DNA of 64,000 bases from positions 248,001-312,000 of the forward strand of contig NZ_FZNR01000005.1 of NCBI RefSeq assembly GCF_900188005.1. Reading direction: 5' to 3'. The notes under the pieces were generated by a model. The model was not told where the DNA came from. It saw only the letters and a program-made list of their open reading frames with translations, and did not search any database. The number at the start of each line of letters is the position of its first letter. Position 1 is the stretch's first letter. The DNA is from Actinoplanes regularis (lineage in GTDB: Bacteria; Actinomycetota; Actinomycetes; Mycobacteriales; Micromonosporaceae). Position numbers and translations under genes: made by a program. Below are positions 59,759 through 64,000 of this stretch, in pieces.

Positions 59759-60591
59759 AACAGCGCCGCCGCGGCTTGCGCCACGCTCGCCGCCTGGCGC
59801 CGTCCGGTTCGGGCCGAGGCCGCGCGGAACGCCGGATCCAGCACGTTGCGGCCCATCGCGGCGCGGGCCTCGGCGTCCGGGCTGAACACGGCCGAACGCA
59901 CCCGCGGGCCGAGCGTCGCGAGCTGCCGCCCGATGCGCCCCGATACCCGGATCGAGGCGGTGGTCGGCGCCAGCACCAGGACCCGGGAGCACCCGCTCGC
60001 GTAGTCGACGTTGGCCGCCGATCGGACGCCACCGTCGACGTACCGCTTGCCGTCGATCGTCATCGGCGGCCAGACCAGCGGCACCGCACAGCTCGCCGCG
60101 ACCGCGTCGACCAGCGGCACTCCGCTGTCCCGATCCCAGGTCACCGCCGCGCCGGTGGTGGCTTCGACGGCCGTCACCAGCAGGCGGGGGTGGGCCGGCC
60201 AGTCGTGGCTCGGCAACCGGCCCGCGATAACCGCGCGCCGATCCGCCTCCGGCACCGTCCGCGCCCGCAAGGCCTGGCGTCCCAGGCGGGCCCGGGCCTT
60301 GCGGTCGTCGCCGCCCACCGCACTCGCCGCGTACCGGGCCAGCACCCGAAGGCCGAGCTTGGCCGCGATCTCGCCGGTCACAGGTGCGAGCTGGCGCTGA
60401 TAGAGCTCGTCGAGCGGGACCCCGCTGCACACCTGCGCGCCGACGACCGATCCGGCGGAGGTGCCGACGACCAGGTCGGCCCGGTCGATCGGGACGCCGG
60501 CCTCGGCCAGGCCGGCGAGCATGCCGACCTCCCAAGCCACCCCGGTGACACCTCCGCCGCCGAGTACCAGAGCCGTGGATTCTCCCGTCAT
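59755..60591 (-). CDS. Patatin-like phospholipase
   Basis: 278 residues from the ATG at 60591. Oxyanion loop LGGGGVTGVAWEVGML, nucleophile elbow VGTSAGSVVGA (GxSxG) and the catalytic Asp in KRYVDGGVRSA (DGG) are all present and in order. It is cytosolic (no signal peptide) and should act as a lipid acyl hydrolase. Confidence 0.94.
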   Translation of the reverse strand: MTGESTALVLGGGGVTGVAWEVGMLAGLAEAGVPIDRADLVVGTSAGSVVGAQVCSGVPLDELYQRQLAPVTGEIAAKLGLRVLARYAASAVGGDDRKARARLGRQALRARTVPEADRRAVIAGRLPSHDWPAHPRLLVTAVEATTGAAVTWDRDSGVPLVDAVAASCAVPLVWPPMTIDGKRYVDGGVRSAANVDYASGCSRVLVLAPTTASIRVSGRIGRQLATLGPRVRSAVFSPDAEARAAMGRNVLDPAFRAASARTGRRQAASVAQAAAALF

Positions 60592-60638
60592 GTCGGACAG
60601 CCTGATGGCGCTGTCCGCTCCTGGCAAGAGTGCGGGAC

Positions 60639-62099
60639 CTAGTCGGTCCAACCTCTACGCGGGGTGGCGGACGGTGCCGTTCCATCCCTCGATTCCAGGT
60701 GCCTTGCCGCCTTGCTCAGCCGGTGCACGCCCTCGGACAGCTGGGCCAGGTCGGTCGTGGCCGCGAAGCCGAGGCGTAGATACGCTCCTGGCGGTTCGGC
60801 GGCGAAGTAGCCGGTGCCGGCGCTGACCGCGACGCCTTCTGCCAGGGCCGCGTCGGCGATCGTGGTAGCCGACCGGAGGGGGCCCGGTACGCGTACCCAC
60901 AGATGCAGACCTCCCCGGGGCACGCCGGCGAGCGTCCATTCCGGAATCTCCGTGGCGAGCGCGGTGGCGAGGGCGGCGCAGCGCTCGCGTAGCGCGGTGG
61001 CCAGCCCGCGCAGGTGCCGATCCCACGACGGTGTGCTGAGCAGTTCGACGGCGGCTTCCTGCAGCGGCCGGGCGAGGAAGAAGTCGTCGACGAGTCTGGT
61101 CGCTCGCAGCCGGTGAGCCACGGGACCTCGGGCTATCAGCGCGCCGATGCGCAGGCTCGGTGACGCGGGCTTGGTCAGGGAGGTCAGGTAGACCACCGTG
61201 CCGTCGTCGTCGTCGGCCAGCAGAGGGCGGGGCGGCGCTTCGCCGTGGCCGAGCAGCCGCGCGAAGTCGTCTTCGAGAAGGAACGCCCCCACGGCGCGGG
61301 TGATGTCGAGGACCTGGCGGCGGCGCTCGGATGACAGAACCGCGCCGGTCGGGTTGTGGAAGGTCGGCTGGCAGTAGAGCAGCCGGGCACCGGTCGTCGC
61401 GAACGCGTCAGCGAGCAGGTCGGGGCGGATGCCGTCGGCGTCGATCGGGACGGGAACGGGGCGTAGTCCGGCGGCACGCGCAGCGGCCAGGGCACCCTGG
61501 TAGGTGGGCGACTCGACCAGGATCGGGCTGCCGGGCGCGGCGATGGATCGAAACGCCATGGACAGGGCGTCTTGCCCACCGCTGGTGATCAGTACGTCGT
61601 CGACGTCGACGTCGGCGCCGGTGAGCCGGGCGAACTGGGAGCGCAGTGTTTCCAGTCCGGCGGTTGGTGCGCGGTCCCAGGCGTCGGGTCGCCGGGCTGC
61701 CCGGCTCAGCGCCCCGCTCAACGCTTTGGTCGGTTGCAGGGAGCGGTTCAGGTAGCCGCCCGCCAGAGGGATCGTGCTCGTCGGTGGCGGGCTGAGCAGG
61801 TCGGTGACGGTGCGAGCGTCGACACTGCGGTCGCCGAGCGTCACCGTCTGCCACGACGTGTCGATCGCGGCGTGGGGCGGGCGCGCGCGGCGGCCCGCCA
61901 CGAAGGTCCCGCTTCCGGGCCTGGTCACCACTATGCCTTCGGCGGCCAGCGCCGCGACTGCCCGCGCCACGGTCACCGGGCTCACGCTGTGACTACGTAC
62001 CAGGTCCCGGTTGCTGGGCAGTCGGTCACCAGGCGCCAGCCGGGCGATCTCCGCCCGGAGCACGGAGACCAGAGCGGCAATAGTGCTACTCTCAAACAT
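60639..62099 (-). CDS. MocR/PdxR-type GntR regulator with aminotransferase domain
   Basis: 486 residues. The N-terminal GntR winged helix (IARLAPGDRLPSNRDLVRSH, SVSPVTVARAVAALAAEGIV) is joined to a class I aminotransferase-fold domain with YLTSLTKPASPSLRIGALIA, where the Lys binds PLP, and QPTFHNPTGAVLSSERRR. MocR proteins sense PLP or amino-PLP adducts. The ATG at 62099 overlaps the divergent aminotransferase ATG by two bases, so the promoter must lie inside the other gene's coding region. Confidence 0.94.
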   Translation of the reverse strand: MFESSTIAALVSVLRAEIARLAPGDRLPSNRDLVRSHSVSPVTVARAVAALAAEGIVVTRPGSGTFVAGRRARPPHAAIDTSWQTVTLGDRSVDARTVTDLLSPPPTSTIPLAGGYLNRSLQPTKALSGALSRAARRPDAWDRAPTAGLETLRSQFARLTGADVDVDDVLITSGGQDALSMAFRSIAAPGSPILVESPTYQGALAAARAAGLRPVPVPIDADGIRPDLLADAFATTGARLLYCQPTFHNPTGAVLSSERRRQVLDITRAVGAFLLEDDFARLLGHGEAPPRPLLADDDDGTVVYLTSLTKPASPSLRIGALIARGPVAHRLRATRLVDDFFLARPLQEAAVELLSTPSWDRHLRGLATALRERCAALATALATEIPEWTLAGVPRGGLHLWVRVPGPLRSATTIADAALAEGVAVSAGTGYFAAEPPGAYLRLGFAATTDLAQLSEGVHRLSKAARHLESRDGTAPSATPRRGWTD

Positions 62100-63345
62100 G
62101 AAAGAACACGATAGCGCTATCGCCGCTCCTGGAGAAACGCTGCTCGACCTCGCCGCCCTACGGGCCGACACCCCTGGCTGCAGGTCGGTGATCCACTTCA
62201 ACAACGCCGGCTGCGGCCTGCTCGCCCGGCCGGTGCACCAGGCGATGGTCGAGCACCTGGACCTGGAGGCGCGCATCGGCGGCTACGAGGCCGCCGAGGC
62301 CCGCGCCGGCGAGATCAGCGATTTCTACGCCGCGACCGCGGAGCTGATCGGTAGCCGGCCCGGCGAGATCGCCTTCGCCGCCAGCGCCACCGACGCCTAC
62401 ACCCGGGCGCTGTCGTCCATCCCGTTCGAGCCCGGTGACGTCATCCTCACCACCCGCAACGACTTCATCTCCAACCAGATCGCCTTCCTGTCGCTACGCA
62501 AGCGGTTCGGCGTCGAGATCGTGCACGCGCCCGACGACCCTGACGGCGGCGTCGACGTCGCCGCGATGGCGCGGCTCATGCGAGGACGGCGCCCACGACT
62601 GGTCGCGGTCACCCACATCCCCACCAACTCCGGACTGGTCCAGCCCGTCGCGGAGATCGGCCGTCACTGCCGGGACCTGGACCTGGTGTACCTCGTCGAT
62701 GCCTGCCAGTCGGTCGGCCAGCTCCCGATCGACGTCGACGAGATCGGCTGCGACTTCCTGACCGCCACCTGCCGCAAGTTCCTGCGTGGACCCCGCGGCA
62801 CCGGCTTCCTCTACGTCGCCGACCGGATCCTGCGCGGCGGCTTCGAGCCGTTGTTCATCGACATGCATGGCGCGCGCTGGACCGGTCCCGACACCTATCG
62901 CCCGGTCGACACCGCGGCGCGGTTCGAGGACTGGGAGTTCCCCTACGCCGCCCTCATCGGCAGCGCCGCCGCCACCCGCTACGCGCTACGCGTGGGCGTC
63001 AGGTCGATCTCCCGGCGAACTCCCGCCCTGGCGGCCCGGCTACGCGACCGGCTCACCCGGATTCCCGGCGTACGCGTGCTCGATCGCGGCCCGAACCCGG
63101 CCGCGCTGGTCACCTTCGACGTCGCCGGCTGGGAACCGGCGCCGTTCAAGCAGGCCCTGGATACCCACCGGATCAGCTCAGCGCTCAGTTACCGGCACTT
63201 CGCCCAGTACGACTTCGCCGACAAGGACGTCGCCTGGGCGCTTCGGCTCTCGCCGCACTACTACAACACCGAGGACGAGGTCGACGCCGTCGCCGATGCC
63301 GTCACCCACCTCGCCGCCAGCCGACGTACCAAGGAAAGGTGTTGA
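62098..63345 (+). CDS. Class V aminotransferase-fold PLP enzyme (cysteine desulfurase-like)
   Basis: 415 residues. IHFNNAGCGLLARPVHQAMV, the substrate-face DACQSVGQLPIDVDEIGCDF and the PLP-Lys segment TCRKFLRGPRGTGFLYVADR define the class V fold; the end (YYNTEDEVDAVADAV) is typical. Relatives include cysteine desulfurases, kynureninases and ergothioneine EgtE-type lyases; the reaction is not certain. Divergent from the MocR gene, its likely regulator. The last 44 bp overlap the convergent histidine kinase gene. Confidence 0.92.
   Translation: MKEHDSAIAAPGETLLDLAALRADTPGCRSVIHFNNAGCGLLARPVHQAMVEHLDLEARIGGYEAAEARAGEISDFYAATAELIGSRPGEIAFAASATDAYTRALSSIPFEPGDVILTTRNDFISNQIAFLSLRKRFGVEIVHAPDDPDGGVDVAAMARLMRGRRPRLVAVTHIPTNSGLVQPVAEIGRHCRDLDLVYLVDACQSVGQLPIDVDEIGCDFLTATCRKFLRGPRGTGFLYVADRILRGGFEPLFIDMHGARWTGPDTYRPVDTAARFEDWEFPYAALIGSAAATRYALRVGVRSISRRTPALAARLRDRLTRIPGVRVLDRGPNPAALVTFDVAGWEPAPFKQALDTHRISSALSYRHFAQYDFADKDVAWALRLSPHYYNTEDEVDAVADAVTHLAASRRTKERC
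62109..62122. promoter_or_regulatory. Perfect 14-bp palindrome CGATAGCGCTATCG inside the aminotransferase start
   Basis: It lies 10-23 bp beyond the overlapping CATG start codons, inside codons 5-9 of the aminotransferase and just upstream of the MocR start. A -10-like TATCGT (minus strand) overlaps it, so it is a strong candidate operator for MocR. Confidence 0.6.
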
Positions 63346-64000
63346 TCTCGACAGGGGCACCTCCCGGAGGCGATGGCGACCTTGTGCCGGGGAACTGAGG
63401 ACGTCGCGTGTTCTCCGGTACTTCGGGGTCCTGAAGGCTGGTGGTCTTTGGCAGCGTGAGCGTGAAGACGCTGCCGGCCGGCCGGCCGGGCCGGTGGCCG
63501 ACGGTGCCGTTGTTGGCCTCAGCCAGGGCTTTGACGATGTACAGGCCCAGGCCGTGGCCTTTGACCTTGGCGGTGCCGGCGGCCCGGGTGTAGCGGTCGA
63601 ACAACTCCGGACGCAGGTGCTCGGGGACGCCGGGACCCTCGTCGTGGACGCCGATGACGACGGTGTCGTCGTGCTGCTCGACGGTGACCGCGGTGACTCC
63701 GCCGGCGTACTTGCCGGCGTTGGTGCAGAAGTTCGTGACGATCTGCTGCAGGTGGCTGGGGTGTACCAGCACCTTCAGCAGAGCCGGGCACTCGACGGGA
63801 ACAGCGAGGTCGAGGCCGCCGAGAACCTCGGCCAGCGCCGGGGCGAGCGCGACGGGCTCCGGGGTGGCTTGCAGCCGGCCCGCGTCGAGTGTGCACATGG
63901 TCAGGATCTCGCCACGCAGCAGATCAAGGCGTCGTGCGCCGCGGGCAATCGCGTCGACGGCCTTGCGCTGCATCCGATCCAGGCTGTCCCGGGTGTCGGT
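63302..64000 (-). CDS. Sensor histidine kinase, C-terminal part (runs off window)
   Basis: About 232 residues are visible. From the window edge: end of the HisKA dimerisation helices (DLLRGEILTMCTLDAG), then HATPase with LQQIVTNFCTNAGKYAGG (N-box), HDEGPGVPEHLRPELFDRYT (G1/F) and GHGLGLYIV (G2). A ~40-residue Pro-rich tail (VPENTRRPQFPGTRSPSPPG) follows. The sensor part lies outside. Its last 44 bp overlap the end of the aminotransferase gene. Confidence 0.9.
   Translation of the reverse strand, partial: TDTRDSLDRMQRKAVDAIARGARRLDLLRGEILTMCTLDAGRLQATPEPVALAPALAEVLGGLDLAVPVECPALLKVLVHPSHLQQIVTNFCTNAGKYAGGVTAVTVEQHDDTVVIGVHDEGPGVPEHLRPELFDRYTRAAGTAKVKGHGLGLYIVKALAEANNGTVGHRPGRPAGSVFTLTLPKTTSLQDPEVPENTRRPQFPGTRSPSPPGGAPVEINTFPWYVGWRRGG

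Noticed and set aside
1..64000. CRISPR arrays, rRNA and tRNA genes
   Set aside because: No regularly spaced repeats, no rRNA-like blocks and no tRNA cloverleaf with a TTCGA-type arm and acceptor stem could be identified by eye.

Overview
The window is very GC-rich actinobacterial DNA with frequent GTG and TTG starts, many 4-bp gene overlaps (ATGA, GTGA) and Streptomyces/Micromonosporaceae-type families: a CebR-box cellulase, SCO6745-type, DM13 and MocR proteins. A complete methyl-accepting chemotaxis protein points to a motile-spore actinomycete such as an Actinoplanes relative. That placement is inference. I saw no rRNA, tRNA, CRISPR array or integrase.

1-7 kb: the N-terminus of a response regulator; a minus-strand pair (copper-less cupredoxin-like protein and a hydrophobic protein); and divergently a tightly coupled redox operon of P450-like protein, a membrane protein made of two copies of one domain around a transmembrane hairpin, DyP peroxidase and glutathione S-transferase. 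This operon is one of the two best candidates for an undescribed pathway. 7-19 kb: an island resembling organosulfur scavenging (NtaA/SnaA/DszA-type monooxygenase, SfnB/DszC-like flavoprotein, redoxin-like protein, nitroreductase frameshifted by a 20-bp tandem duplication, TauD-type remnant), plus PhzF and Lrp proteins, a methyltransferase, the chemotaxis receptor and an acyl-CoA dehydrogenase.

19-22.3 kb: a MerR-controlled drug-type ABC exporter lying between two ~110-bp direct repeats of the 3' end of the acyl-CoA dehydrogenase gene. 22-33.7 kb: a large membrane receptor (cytoplasmic region, one TM, extracellular LIVBP-like domain), Nudix, NmrA-like reductase, two ion transporters with a CBS protein, DM13 protein, a flavodoxin-type reductase with a shifted C-terminus, debris (half an ABC ATPase, two transposase remnants) and a secreted GH12-CBM2 cellulase behind a CebR box.

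33.7-42.7 kb: an arsenic region. Minus strand: ArsC, AqpS-type channel, ArsR-ArsC fusion, an anchored protein and ArsR. Plus strand: a small protein with ten threonines and four Cys-Cys pairs, an overlapping M28 peptidase, ArsR, ArsN-type acetyltransferase, a flavoprotein with its own Cys-Cys tail, and an MFS transporter. The Cys-Cys peptide, peptidase and flavoprotein tail form the second strong candidate for something undescribed.

42.7-64 kb: signalling and housekeeping. PAS-GGDEF-EAL protein, AraC/SRPBCC pair, MASE1 histidine kinase, old yellow enzyme with divergent MerR, a two-component system next to an ABC exporter, a membrane protein with a degenerate GGDEF domain, Tat-type metallophosphoesterase, SCO6745-like protein, patatin, and a MocR regulator whose start codon overlaps that of a divergent class V aminotransferase. 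A partial histidine kinase runs off the end. Broken genes are frequent (CBS, nitroreductase, TauD, ABC, transposases, TetR, FMO, possibly amine oxidase).
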